From Sipunculus nudus (Eukaryota > Annelida > Sipuncula > Golfingiida > Sipunculidae): a stretch of 64,000 nt of DNA. Positions 52,745 to 64,000 of the stretch are shown piece after piece. The translations under genes and the position numbers were made by a program. How positions within the stretch are numbered: position 1 is the stretch's first letter; each line of letters begins with the position of its first letter. The DNA is taken from NCBI GenBank assembly GCA_026874595.1, contig CM049307.1, positions 63,208,370 to 63,272,369 of the forward strand, written 5' to 3'. The notes under the pieces were generated by a model. That model saw nothing but the letters and a program-made list of their open reading frames with translations. It was not told the DNA's origin and made no database searches.

Positions 52745-55700
52745 AGAATTACTGCACTAATACTCCAGGAGACCAAACTGTCCAAAAATGCTTGCTTCCA
52801 GGTTCCAGTGAAGGGAAAAGTGGTTATGTTTGGCAAGATGTTCACTTGCACTTTAATTATCAAGGATGTTATTATTAATGGCGATCTCAGTGCTAAATAA
52901 TAAGTAAATATTCCAAGGATCATCCATTATATATTAGTAACTTAGAGGAGCCTAGTTAAGAGAAATGCAAAAAATGGATTTCACTTGCCTAATAATGTCC
53001 CAACTCTAGATGATACTGGCTGAAAGGCTCAACTGATAATTTGAATCTGGTCATAATTTGTTGAGTCACTTGCATAAAACATTGACACATTTGCCAGTAA
53101 GCGTCAGTCATGTTTGAAGTCATTACATACCTCATTTTACCTGCTGTGGCCTTTTGTACTGTATTTAAAAATGAGTTCTTCATTTTCACTTTTGGATGAT
53201 ACAGTTGTACAAAGTCCACTTTGAGATCATGCACATATAATAACTGGAGACACGTGCAATATTAATGTTTGGAGCAACAGGTTTTAAAAGATTTAAAAAA
53301 GGTGTGGATGGTTGATTTTATCTGGGAAAACTAAGTCATGTTCATGTTGATCTGGTGTCATTTTGTATATATAGCCTTAGGAAGAAACTTAAATGTATGA
53401 TAGGACAAAATAAATTAAACTAGTGTCACTTTATACCAGTCAGTGTGACATAAATCACGTGCTTCTGCATATAGATAATGCACATGTAGATTTTATGCCT
53501 GCAGATAGTGATTCATTACCATGTATGGATGATAAAACATAATAACTATGTTTACTATTTCACGGGTGAAAATCACAGATGTATGCATATTAAATGCAGG
53601 TTTCCAGTTAGCATAATCGTTCAACTAAAATCACAAAGGGAATCTTACATAGGGTCTGCAATCCTTCAAGAAAAGAGCAAAACACTGCTCATGTTTGTGA
53701 AGAAAACACAAACAAAAAATTCATAATTCATGTTGTTTCACACAAGCCTTGACAGACCCACCTTTGTAGATTATTTAGCGACATTTTAAGCTTTTTCTGT
53801 CTGGGCATTTATGTATATACATTAACATGGGCTTTAAGGCTTTAGCACAGTTTAATGGTTGATTTAATCTGTGTTCATTTATTTTTTTAGTTTGATCATC
53901 ATGCTCAGTCTACATGAAAAAAAAAATATTCCAAAATATGCCAAAATATTCAAAATTTCTGAGTTTGGATTCTCACCAAATGTTGATCTTTTTTAACAAT
54001 TGTTAAAAATTTGTACTCACTTATTGCAGTCCTTAAATTGCATGATGCATGAAGCTGAAGACTTACAAATGCATATTATGAAGATGGCCTGAGTGATACT
54101 CAGGTTTACACAGATGAGCTGTCAGAGTTAACCGTTCCAGCCAGTTTATCCACAATGACTAAGTATGCGGTCTATACATGTTTTACTATCATCATACACA
54201 GGCAGCAGAATGAAATCACAGAGGACTCAGGAAACAATTTTACAACAGTTTCTGTATTATTTCTGTCTGACTTCTTCTCTAAGACTTATAAGTCTGAAAG
54301 AAGCAGTACAATTGTTCAGATGCATGGATGACAAGGCTAAGATAAGCATAAACCTTAACAGATTATCATGTATTCATGCATTTTAATGAAACGTTTATGT
54401 GAATGAATAATCTTTTACAATGCCCAGGGTCTTTTCTACTATTCAGTGATCTGATGTAGATTTAATATTTTAATAAATACTATAATCAGATGAAAACTAC
54501 TACTGACAAATATGTGTATTGGTATATTTATATAACATGTCAAAAAGAATTGTTGGTTTTCAGTCACTTGGTGATTATGTACCAGAATTAAACCTGTGAT
54601 GTGGTTGATAGGTTGATCAGTTATTGCATGTTATTTAAACCTTTCATTTATGTGTTCTTTATACAGTAAACGGTTAATTTCATGATCACCTTATTTCCTA
54701 GTGAAAGGAAAGAAATCTTAGTGCATCAGAGATTTTTTTTTGTGACCAGTGAAATCAAAGAATACTTTTATGCCATATGCTTAAAAGCTACCACTGGTGA
54801 ATGGGTGATCTCTATTTTAGGTTTGGATGATCATCTTTGTTTTACCCTGGTATAACTACAATCAGAACACTGTATACCATAGTCAGTAGTACATTTAACC
54901 TTAATGAATATAGTGCCATTTGTAATGTATTAATTTACATTATAATACTGAAAACTATTGTGGTATATTTTATGTTTTATCTTTAACAATTTATTTTAGG
55001 ATTTGACTTGTACATAATTTGTAGATATCTGGTTAATGAAAAAAGTATACTTGGTTCTTCCTGTTTGTATATATGGTCCAGTTATGTACTGGTTTTGTAT
55101 ATATTTGTTTAAAGTGTAGCTGATGTATATTGTGATATTTATTGGCAGGCGGTTAATGACAGGCGGTTGATCTAAAAACCAGCAAACAGAGCACCAAGAT
55201 AACAAGTGTTACTTTATGCACGGATGATGTTACTATGGTAACTCAGAATGAAGAAATCAGAGGCAGCAAAGAACATGTAATAACCCAGCTCAGGCCTGCC
55301 ATAGGTAAACAAAAAAAAATAAATAAATAAAAGAGTAAGTGCTGTGGAAAAAAGAAGAGTCTTCTTTGAAATACTGAAAAAAAGAGTAAAATTAGCACCA
55401 ATGCCCCATTTTTATTACAGATGTGCTTCACATACATAGTGTGTGTATATAACTGGATGCAAAAGTCGGAAATATGCATTATGCACATCCCCCTGCATAA
55501 AGATACGGGCATTTTGCACACATTGTTACACATGCTGGACATTTTGCACACACTAAAATTGCAGAGTGTCCCATTCTCGTTCTAACTGGACTGTCATAGC
55601 AGGAGAGAAATAGTACATCTTGGAATTCTTTGACTGAAATAAAAGAAGAAAAAAATGAGTGCTGCTAATAAAAAGTTAAAAGAGTGATTAGCATCATTTT

Positions 55701-58700
55701 CATTGAATCCTGAATAAAGTGACTCTCTTAAAATAGAATGATTTGGCAGGCCTGCAGCTTTCAGATCTCATGACCACTGAGGTATCATGTTTCTTTTAAT
55801 TAAATTTTAGTTTAATTATAGTTGTGTACAATCCTTCACCTTCCATAATTACCATACTCAGTGTATCCCTTTGTAGAACTTGACAGGATCAGTTGTACTT
55901 CTATGAAGCAGCTGATTTTCATGTGTAACTCTTTGTTTGAATGTTTGTATGTTTACAGGATTTTGCAAAGGTTAAGAACTGAAAGACTCCATTGATTTGT
56001 GGTGCAGATTCAGTTAAAGGGATGGGGCAAATAACTTGTGAACAAAGTATCCAATGTAGGGATACACACACTATCTGCTGTAAAAATAGTCCATAAGAAT
56101 ATAAACCTATATATTGCTCATGGTACCCTTTTTTTAATGAAAATGTGTCTTAATATAGTGCTGAAAGTGGACTTTCTGCCACCTTCTCTAAATGGCACAT
56201 CTTTGACGTCATTTTTCTCAGTGATGTCACATCAGGTAACCGCATTTCATAGATGGGTATATGATCACATGGTATAACCCCTTTTGGTAAAATACATGGT
56301 GTCAAACCCCATAAAATGCTCATCCTGGAGCCATTTATGCTGGGATTTGCACCAAAATTTATTCACTCTGAGATTTTCACGATACCAACCTATATGTCAA
56401 AATTCAATCAGATCCAGAAAACGGTTCTTCAGATATCTTGTGTATACACAAACACACACATACATACACAGAATCAACTGAAAACAATGACCCTTGCTTC
56501 ATGCAGGGTCAATAAGGTTATTTTCCTAGCTGAAGGTATACACTGTTGAGTGCTATTCAAGTTACAGAGGACTTTCTTCACCATTCTGAAGGTTAACACA
56601 ACAATATTACTAATTACAACACTGTGACTAAAAATCTTTTTCGCCAACATACAACAAGAAGCTAGGAATCCTCGAGTGTCAGTATTTTTGACTATCACTG
56701 GTTATCAAGTCCAAATGGATGCATCTGCACTTACTGTTTCACCAGGAAACCCCAAACTGGGTTTTCTTTTCACAGAGGAGGAGGATTCCTAAAGTTTCAG
56801 TTGTTGGAAACCAGCAATTTCAGCTCAGGTGTATCACAAATGAAGAGAGTAATTATCATTGATCCCGTCCTTGTCAGTTCTACGTACGGATGATCATTAG
56901 AAGGAACTACAGCTACCATTGCCATACAATCCATTTTGGCTTCCATGAGCATTGATCCTAATTTGATGCAAGTTTCACACAGTTAAGAAAGAAAATTCCT
57001 CATCACCTGTATTTATCAAACCTGCAGTTTACTTTTCCATACTCGTTTAACCTGCATGTGAATAGTTTCATAATTTTATTAACAAAACAACCAGTGTAGC
57101 ATTTTACCACATATTTGATACTGCTTTTCTCTAACAAACACTGTAAAGAACTTTACTGTGTGCGTTTCACCAGTGCAGGAATTCATATTGTATGCATTTT
57201 ATTTTGGGTTCTTTTGAACCAATTTACTGAAGATCATATTACATTTATAAATTTTGTATGAAATATTAGCAGAACCCATATTCTGTGGAATATAATTTTC
57301 TGTTATTGTAAGTGGGTATGTTTTTGGTTTTAGACTACCTTGTAGGTATGTTTTTCCATGAACCATAAATGTCAGATCTTTTTGTTTTTTCCTCATCACT
57401 GCAAGTGGTGGGGAACCACTGAGAGGGGCCCATGCTAGATTTATGGTTACACAATATGGTCGGTTTTGATTTGAATGCTCAGTGTTTAGTGCACACACAG
57501 TGCTTGGTTTCAGTTCTATCTTAATATACAAATGTGTTAAATTGTTGGATATGTGTATCTGCACTTATATATACATGTTGATACCATTAAAAGTTTTGAT
57601 CCCAAGTATGACTTTTATTTTTTTCTGGACATGTTCAAATGGTCAGTTCAAATCACAGTGCAATCCTTGTTAATTTAGTTTTTTTTAGCAAATTTACTAC
57701 AGAGCATTGTGTTTTGTGAATTTGACATCATCATAACCCATACTCAAATTTATGAGACAAGAACCCGAGCTTTGAAAAAAAAATGGTTTATTTGAAAGAG
57801 TATTTTTCTGCCTATGTTTTTACAAAAAAGACAGAGATAATAACATGCATCTTGAAGTACCAGCTCCAGTATGTTTCAGACCTTTAAGTACCCAGAGCTC
57901 CCCTTCAAAATTGTTCAGAATATAACAAAAATATTTGTCAAAATATTCAGGGGCACCACAAGGTCATTTTTTGGTCATGAAAAAGTCTTACTTATCTATG
58001 CAAGATTCAAACAAATAATTTCAAAACATTTTGGCCAATATGAAAAAATTTTAACAGTTCATTATTCACACCAGTAAGACTAAACTGAACTTGCAGTCTT
58101 AAAAAATACATGTGTACACACTGTATAACAACTAATGCTGTTAAAGAAACATGCAGACTGCAATGTCTGTTACCCAATGTCTTTCTCATTGACAACTTGG
58201 TTTTTGTACCTGTGCCAAAATGGTTTGAAATTTTTCGACTTGAAACCACCTCCTGAACATGATTGAAAACATTTTGGTATGACTGCATAGAAACAATTTC
58301 AGTTTGTGCTCAATTTTTGTTGGAAATGGTTTCAAATGGTTTTCCATGCCAACAGCAGATTTAGTAGCAATGTTGACATATTTGCAAACTCTTCTGGCTG
58401 TACAGGCCTCCCATCCCTAAATTTAAGCGAAAAATTGAGGACAAATTTGAGAGAAAATATTTTATACATTATTGGGTTATCAAAATATATCTATTTTTGA
58501 TTATTAGACCATCAAGGTCACCAGTGCTCACTCATCTGAGATTGTTAGAAATGATTCAAATCTAAAGAAAAAATATTGAGTGGTTCAAAAGTTATTATGT
58601 TCACAAGAAATGACGCAGACGGCTACTGACGACCACAGACTAAACACTGTCTCCCCATGGGAGGGGAGACTTAATTTCACTGTGCATGAAAATAATAACA

Positions 58701-59576
58701 AATTTTATATCCTGTAGAAATAAATCAGTACAAACTTTCTTCCTTAATCCCAGTTGATGAAAATTTCTGTGCTGGATCATTCTGACTGTTCTGGGTACAC
58801 AGTTAATTCTGTTGTGCGGTATATGAAGGGAAGCTCAAATGTAAACATAATACTTGGCACATTGTCTATTTATGTAATCTTTTTTAATCATAACAATATA
58901 TGTTACTCTAAACTATTAACATTCTTACTGTATTAGTTTCTATTAAGCAAAGACTATACTTGATCGAGATATATATACAACTCAAAAATTATAGTTTTTT
59001 TCATTATCATTATGAAATTTAAAACTGGTTGTTAACATTTTAGGTACCACGCATTTAATACTACGCCACACTTTAATACTACTAAATATAGCATTCAATA
59101 TATCTTTCTGTGCAATATTTCAATGAAATAATATGCTCAAAACATATTCCACCACATTTGCAAATATACCTTTAATAGCACAAATTTTGATTTTCTGACA
59201 ACAGTAAATAGTAGAAAACCATGTAAACATTATTTAATACTTAAGAAAAACTCATACAAAAGGTTGTGAAAAAAAATAAAACATAGCAGATCCTGCAATG
59301 ATTGAGCAACTTCTGAGGAAGCACCAAAAATTGCATAAGGAATGATTACTTGGATATTGCATCAGCCTTTACATTTACATAGCAAAGTGGAATGGCCTTA
59401 CAATGTGGTCACCATTTGAGTATATTGTCCAAAGTGAATCAGGAATGACATAGTGCAGGGGAACTCGAAATATATACATATATATTTATATATAACAATA
59501 GCTTCCCCCTTGATACATGCTCATGGGCCAACAGTCAGCTTGAACACAATAGCTACGATCATGCAGGTGCTGCCTT

Positions 59577-59672
59577 CTATGCCATGGTGCCAAACACGGG
59601 GTTGTGACGGCAGATGGAAGGGCCATGCTCATCGTAGTCAGCCTTAGTGTGGCACACCTGGTAAAACTCAGG
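59577..59672 (-). CDS. ACTR3: Arp3 distal last exon
   Basis: On the minus strand the acceptor is GCTGTTTCAG and the exon begins in phase 0. The 31 residues are [20 protein letters not shown] then [11 protein letters not shown], followed by TAG. This version is closer to the animal consensus ([17 protein letters not shown]) than the proximal one. It differs from that exon at 7 of 31 residues and, by my count, 32 of 96 bases, many of them silent. Confidence 0.93.
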   Translation of the reverse strand, partial: PEFYQVCHTKADYDEHGPSICRHNPVFGTMA

Positions 59673-62600
59673 CTGAAACAGCACAACAAACAAACTAAAA
59701 AACATGCAAAATAAAAACATTAAAAAACACACTCAGCCAAGGTGTCAACTGTGTGGGATTGAAGTTAGTTGGGGAAGAGGATAAAACTATTAGAAACAGA
59801 ATAAGATGAACTGTAAAGGATGATTCTGCTTTGTATCTTGAATGCAAGTAAGCATTGAGTGGAGCTTGTTAAGGTCAGACTTGTGCCTGACTTGTGCTGA
59901 AGTCAAAGCTCTTTGTCACTTCAAAATATAGTTAAATTTATACTCAGAACCAGCTTCTGATGGCAAGCCTTGGGCATGTCAAATTCTTTCAGTCTGTCCC
60001 CTAGATTAGAGGGGCGGGGGGGGGGGGGGTGTTACAGTATTGGTCCACATATCACATGTTCTGGGTCCCATAAATTGTGACAGGCTATGATTTCAGTAGA
60101 ATATCCACCAATTGGGACGAATACAAGGGCAAGTTGCATTAGTTAAAACGACAAGGTATGACACTATTTCCAAAACTGTAAAACATCATTAACAAACAGA
60201 CATCAGTATAAAAATTAATATATAATTGGACAACATCAACTACCATTGATTCTAAAAGAAGCCATGCACATCTTAATAAGACATTGGACACTGACTATGA
60301 GATTATGAGACATATTTGTCTGCTCCATCATTTAGTTATAAATATGTATATATCTGAAGTTTATATTTGTGCATATTTGGAGCTACATCATTACACAGAC
60401 ACTGAACCAGGAGCATGACCACCAGAAGCATAAACATTCCTCATTCTGAAATTTCCCCTACCCGAGTATCACATGCCTTACTTTTATCAAATTCATAGTT
60501 ATAATATCTCATATCAGAATTATAATAAGTGAAATATAAATATTATAAATATACCATTAATTTCAAACATTTCAAAAGTATCATGTGACAAATTCAAAAT
60601 GTTTCATTAGGTATAAAGATATGCAAGTCGTGGTCATGTTGCAGGTTGGACCTTTTACATATACATGTAAAAACCACAAAATGTTTTAGAGTTAATCCCA
60701 CAAAACTTTCTGGTTAAGAGTTAAGTGAATAAATCTGCTGAACATACAAGCTTGAATTGAAGAAATTGGCCTTATAAGATAATTGTTCTGGTATTCAAGC
60801 CCAGACTGCTGTTGCTGAGAGAACACCAGTTCTATAATAATCATCACTTGAATTCAGAAAGGGAGATACCTGTAAGCAGTGATTCTGAAACTGCAAAATT
60901 TTCAGGATGTTTTATTTCTTTTATTCAAGGACTGTTTAATCATCCAGCTTAGTTAAACTGAAATTCCAGTATTGACCTGTATTTTAATACTTTTTGTGAT
61001 GCTGTTTGATGGTATGATGCTATTATTTATAATCAATTTGCTGGTTATTTATGTATCCACACAGGCACAAGTGTAAATATTGCCTGAAACACCCTAATTA
61101 CCAATAAAAACCTCCCTTACAATTTCAGGAACAGAGAAGAATAAAGTTACGTTACTGGTTAAGTTGCATAATTCACAAGTTAGTATTTACAAAGTTTGAG
61201 CAATATAACAAACAAGGATTTTGTGCCAAAGGCTAATTAGTTCATTCCGTCTTATTTGAATGTGCTCAGAAAAAAACAAAATAATGCTGAATAAAAGCAA
61301 AACAATGACTTCTTCACAGTAATCAACTCAGGACAAAATGAATGGTCCACTGTTGGCCAATAAATAAAAGACAACACATCTAAAGCTTAAAACAGGACAG
61401 AAATCATGACATCAACCCAAACAGAGGGTTGTGTCTGACTATACTGGGTCCATATTCATCATAATCAGCTCGTGTGTGGCACACTTTGTAGAATTCCGGC
61501 TGAAAGATACAAAACAATTATACACCGTACCCTATTAATAAATTTAGAGAGCAAAAATTAAGATACTGAAGTTCTATTTTTTTTATACAGAATACAGAGT
61601 TGGTATATGGTTCAGCCTTTCAGGCATCAGGTAAATTTCATTTAGGAGTTGTATAATTAATTAAGCAGGGTTTTATATATTTTAATATTCTCTTCAAATG
61701 ATTATTAAATTCTATCATTTCCATACATTCAAAGTATGATGCACCATGTTTGTGAAAGGTGCATTAATGATCGATAAAAGGATATGCACTGGTAATAAGA
61801 CATTTTCCCAATGAATCAAATATCATATAAATTTGGTAAAAGTCATTTGGGATTATTTACCCTGTTGAAACTTTTGCATAAATGAGATGAAAGTCAATGT
61901 TTAATGAATGCAAGGTGAACCATCCAAAGCTTTACAACCCCTTGTATAATTTGTTAATCAGGCAAAGAAATATGGTTCCTGGAAAACGAGAAATTTCTAT
62001 GTGATACCTTATATCAAGTACTACAAAAATCACACCGGGTTGTCCATAAGTACATTTGTTCACCATGAAACATTCTTATCGCAATGACAGCAGGATTATG
62101 CTGAAAGAGGAAAAATAAGAAGTACAGAGATACCTTTTACCAACTGGTCTGTCTGTTTCCCTGTCTTTTTCTTTTGTCTGTTTCTCTATGCATTTCTGTC
62201 TCTGACTTTTCCTCTGCCTCTTTCCATCACTGTCTCTGTGTCTGTCCCCTTATCTGTCTCTGTTACTCTGTCTCTCTTTTACTCCTATATACACACTTTC
62301 ACAAACTCACATGAAAACATTCTGTATGAAATTGAACCAGGAGTCTATTTTAAACTTACCGTCGAAGCGAGCATACTCCCACCGAACCAGACTGCGTAGC
62401 GCTGCATGTGGTGTGAAATCACCTGGACATCAATGGGTTTAGGCTGAAACACAAGACAAGGTCTTCTGTTAGGTATAATACACAACAGGATTCAATATTT
62501 AACCTAAAATCACAAATTTAGATTCTGTTATTATTCTGTAATATAAAATCTGAATTTGCAAGAATTGATAACATATGTATGTTACAGTCAATGGGTAAAA

Positions 62601-63986
62601 TAAGTCAATTTGTAAATCTCCTGAAATTTTCAGTCAATTTACAAATTGCCTGGTTCACTCAGGGATTTTTTGAATGACTGAAATGTTCAGGTATTTTACA
62701 AATTGACTGAAGTTTCAGTCAGTTTATTTGACAGATTGACTGAAAGGAAAAAAGAATGAAATACTATTGTTATATAATAACAAAGATTTAAATGGTATTT
62801 TATTTATTTCATATATCTTACTCTTACAAATATTTATATATTTTTACAACGTATCATTTCACAGTTCAATGTTTTATATAATTAAAAGCATCAATTTTGC
62901 TTACTTCTGGTTACTGCAGAAATAATGATGTAATCATATGAAATGTAAATATTATACTGTCTCAGGGATGCAATTTCCTTTCGCACTTTGGGTGGGGTAT
63001 CTCACTCCCTAAATGTGGGAAAATTATTAAATTTTTCCTTCAAAGTTTCAGCGATTTTGAAGTAATTTTGGTAAAAAATAATGGGGAATATTCTTGCTTC
63101 GGAAAACAGCAACATGTAAAAGTGTTTGACTTAAAATAATGTCCCCTGAGAACCCTTAACCCCGCCCCCCCCCCCCCATTCTTTGATCAACTGCCAGTTA
63201 TTTCGCAATAAAACTGCAAGTCCTAGTTCTTGTTTGAATTCTCAAAATCTGCGTGAATTCAATAATTTGTGCTTTAATACTTGGTTTCCATAATGTCATG
63301 GTAACAAGTGAATCATGTAATAATATCAGTCATCATTTTCGGTCTAGTTATATCTGAAAGATTACACTTTGTTAATATTTGAAAAAACTGTCATATATTT
63401 TTGTAAATATTTATGAACTGAAAATTGAGCCTAGTTTTGTAGCAAAATTACATCTTATTTAACAATATGGGGGTGGAGGGAAGGAGGTAATATGGTGTCA
63501 GTCATGGCTGATTAATTCCCTTGTTAAGCTCTGGTGAAACAAGGTACAGGCACACTGTGTGGTAAGCATAACAGTCGAGCCACTGATGTATTACCTGTGT
63601 ATATGTTCTCAACTTCATTGTGTATATATGTATTAACAAACCACAAATTTCATTCTCTTTCCACAAATTTAAATACCCCATGATGTACATTTTGCGCAAA
63701 AGCCACAAAATTTTAGGTCCACGATATTATCTGAATCTACAGTATATCAATTATCCAAGAAAAACCACACACACCTTTGATCCTAAATGACATTTTAATA
63801 ACCATAGGTTAAATCCCCAGCAATATTCACATTGTAGAACTCTGAGCTTTTGAATCTGACCTTGATTCGACCTCCACTGAGTTCTTCACTCAACTTGAGA
63901 CGGGCATCCACAGCCCTCTTGACATCTCTCTGTAAACGACGACCAAAGTCACGGAACATTGTGGACCCTCCTGACAACACGACGTT
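59577..63986 (-). CDS. ACTR3: Actin-related protein 3 (Arp3), C-terminal exons, two alternative ends
   Basis: Arp3 is a subunit of the Arp2/3 complex, which nucleates branched actin filaments in the cytoplasm; Arp2 and Arp3 mimic the first two actins of the daughter filament. The visible exons on the minus strand are 63861-63986 and 62360-62443, followed by either 61404-61499 or 59577-59672. Joined, they give the last 101 residues of a protein that is about 418 residues long in relatives. Blocks are [20 protein letters not shown] (actin-fold nucleotide-site region), [30 protein letters not shown] and GGSMLAST. Each last exon supplies a complete PEFY...RHNP-FG-M tail. The 5' exons and promoter lie beyond 64000. 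The gene converges with the PITPNC1-like gene. The identification is secure; the two-ended structure is directly visible, but use of both ends needs transcripts. Confidence 0.95.
59673..61403 (-). other. Interval between the two Arp3 last exons
   Basis: This is the presumed 3' UTR of the proximal isoform followed by intron. Two AATAAA motifs on the minus strand (60911-60916 and 60920-60925) lie about 480 nt past the proximal stop and are good poly(A) candidates. A 14-base G run lies at 60016-60029. Nothing else was recognised. Confidence 0.55.
60911..60925 (-). terminator. Candidate poly(A) signals of the proximal Arp3 isoform
   Basis: The minus strand reads GAATAAAAGAAATAAAAC, two overlapping-spaced AATAAA hexamers about 480 nt after the stop at 61404. 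Confidence 0.4.
61404..61499 (-). CDS. ACTR3: Arp3 proximal last exon
   Basis: On the minus strand the acceptor is GTATCTTTCAG and the exon starts in phase 0. The 31 residues are [20 protein letters not shown] then [11 protein letters not shown], followed by TGA. All core positions of the Arp3 tail are kept, with Lys for Gln, Arg for Lys, Val for Cys and Leu for Val compared with the distal exon. It has no frameshift or internal stop, so it does not look like a dead duplicate. Confidence 0.93.
   Translation of the reverse strand, partial: PEFYKVCHTRADYDEYGPSIVRHNPLFGLMS
61500..62359 (-). other. Arp3 intron with GACAGA-rich tract
   Basis: The intron is 860 nt long. From about 62140 to 62285 the transcript strand is purine-rich with repeated GACAGA/AGAGACAG phrases, starting about 75 nt after the donor at 62359. 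It may be a degenerate simple repeat or may influence splice choice. Confidence 0.55.
62360..62443 (-). CDS. ACTR3: Arp3 penultimate exon
   Basis: On the minus strand the acceptor is GTGTTTCAG and the donor GTAAGT. The 28 codons in phase 0 read [20 protein letters not shown] then [17 protein letters not shown] is the actin-family signature near the C-terminus. This exon donates to either last exon. Confidence 0.96.
62444..63860 (-). other. Arp3 intron
   Basis: A 14-bp inverted repeat, AGTCAATTTGTAAA at 62603-62616 and its inverse at 62695-62708, brackets further CAATTT/AAATTG pairs and could be a tiny palindromic repeat. A 13-base C run lies at 63165-63177. No other feature was seen. Confidence 0.55.
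63861..63986 (-). CDS. ACTR3: Arp3 exon, first visible
   Basis: On the minus strand the acceptor is TTGGTTTTCAG and the donor GTCAGA. The 42 codons in phase 0 read [20 protein letters not shown], then [20 protein letters not shown] and [10 protein letters not shown] is the actin-fold phosphate/adenosine-site loop. The open frame reads past the donor into intron, giving a false KVRFKSSEF extension. Confidence 0.96.
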
Positions 63987-64000
63987 CTGAAAACCAAGAA

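Larger units (their letters stand above)
50712..59576. other. 3' UTR of PITPNC1-like gene and convergent intergenic DNA
   Basis: No gene was recognised. The 3' UTR must begin at 50712. The first AATAAA that I find on the + strand is at 52739-52744, with ATTAAA at 52487-52492, so the UTR may be about 2 kb. A cluster of promoter-like motifs lies at 52194-52325. The minus-strand frame at 57199-57564 (121 codons) and the plus-strand frame at 54165-54386 have no protein features. The Arp3 3' UTR enters from the right. Confidence 0.5.

Noticed and set aside
57199-57564. 121-codon minus-strand frame between the two genes
   Set aside because: No domain or signal is visible, and it shows no conserved block of any family I know.
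59486-59689. 67-codon minus-strand frame over the distal Arp3 exon
   Set aside because: It is in the wrong frame; the conserved [10 protein letters not shown] reading lies in another frame of the same DNA.
61404-61499. The proximal Arp3 last exon as a dead duplicate
   Set aside because: Frame, stop, acceptor and all core residues are intact, and many base changes against the other exon are silent, so it looks functional.

Overview
This is a 64 kb piece of an animal nuclear genome. It is AT-rich, has long introns with GT-AG splice sites, and is crowded with short and mid-sized repeats. The arrays of tandem repeats with Helitron-like ends and the AGCTCAGCTGACT-type repeat termini suggest a marine mollusc, probably a bivalve. 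That placement rests on remembered repeat style and is an inference. Nothing bacterial or viral was recognised.

Two conserved protein genes are supported by spliced exons, and they converge. The first, on the + strand at 3939-50711, is a PITPNC1-like (RdgB-beta) phosphatidylinositol/phosphatidic-acid transfer protein. Nine coding exons are visible, including an 8-nt microexon at 36460-36467. Only the start-codon exon (about 16 residues) is missing, presumably upstream of base 1. The second, on the - strand at 59577-63986, is the C-terminal part of the actin-related protein Arp3 (ACTR3). It ends in two intact last exons of equal length, 61404-61499 and 59577-59672. Both are in frame with the same upstream exon, so they look like alternative C-termini.

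Layout: 1-3938 is the upstream intron or flank with old repeats. The 11.6 kb intron 4088-15707 holds a 19-bp minisatellite (9042-9330) and a foldback element with arms of about 260-290 bp (11935-13918). The 20.7 kb intron 15797-36459 holds a SINE with perfect 10-bp target duplications (17025-17269), a large nested repeat complex (18980-27620) and a CpG-rich terminal-inverted-repeat element (30906-32408). Introns from 36468 to 50562 hold a 36-bp tandem array, two elements with AGCTCAGCTGACT ends, an array carrying perfect AGGTCA direct repeats, and a second Helitron-like copy. The segment 50712-59576 between the stop codons is 3' UTR and intergenic DNA. The Arp3 introns run from 59673 to 63860.

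The most notable non-gene signal is a perfect palindrome with core GGTGGCGCCACC. It occurs at least 19 times, in monomers of three otherwise different repeat families. The open frames of 60-139 codons outside the exons are chance or repeat-derived.
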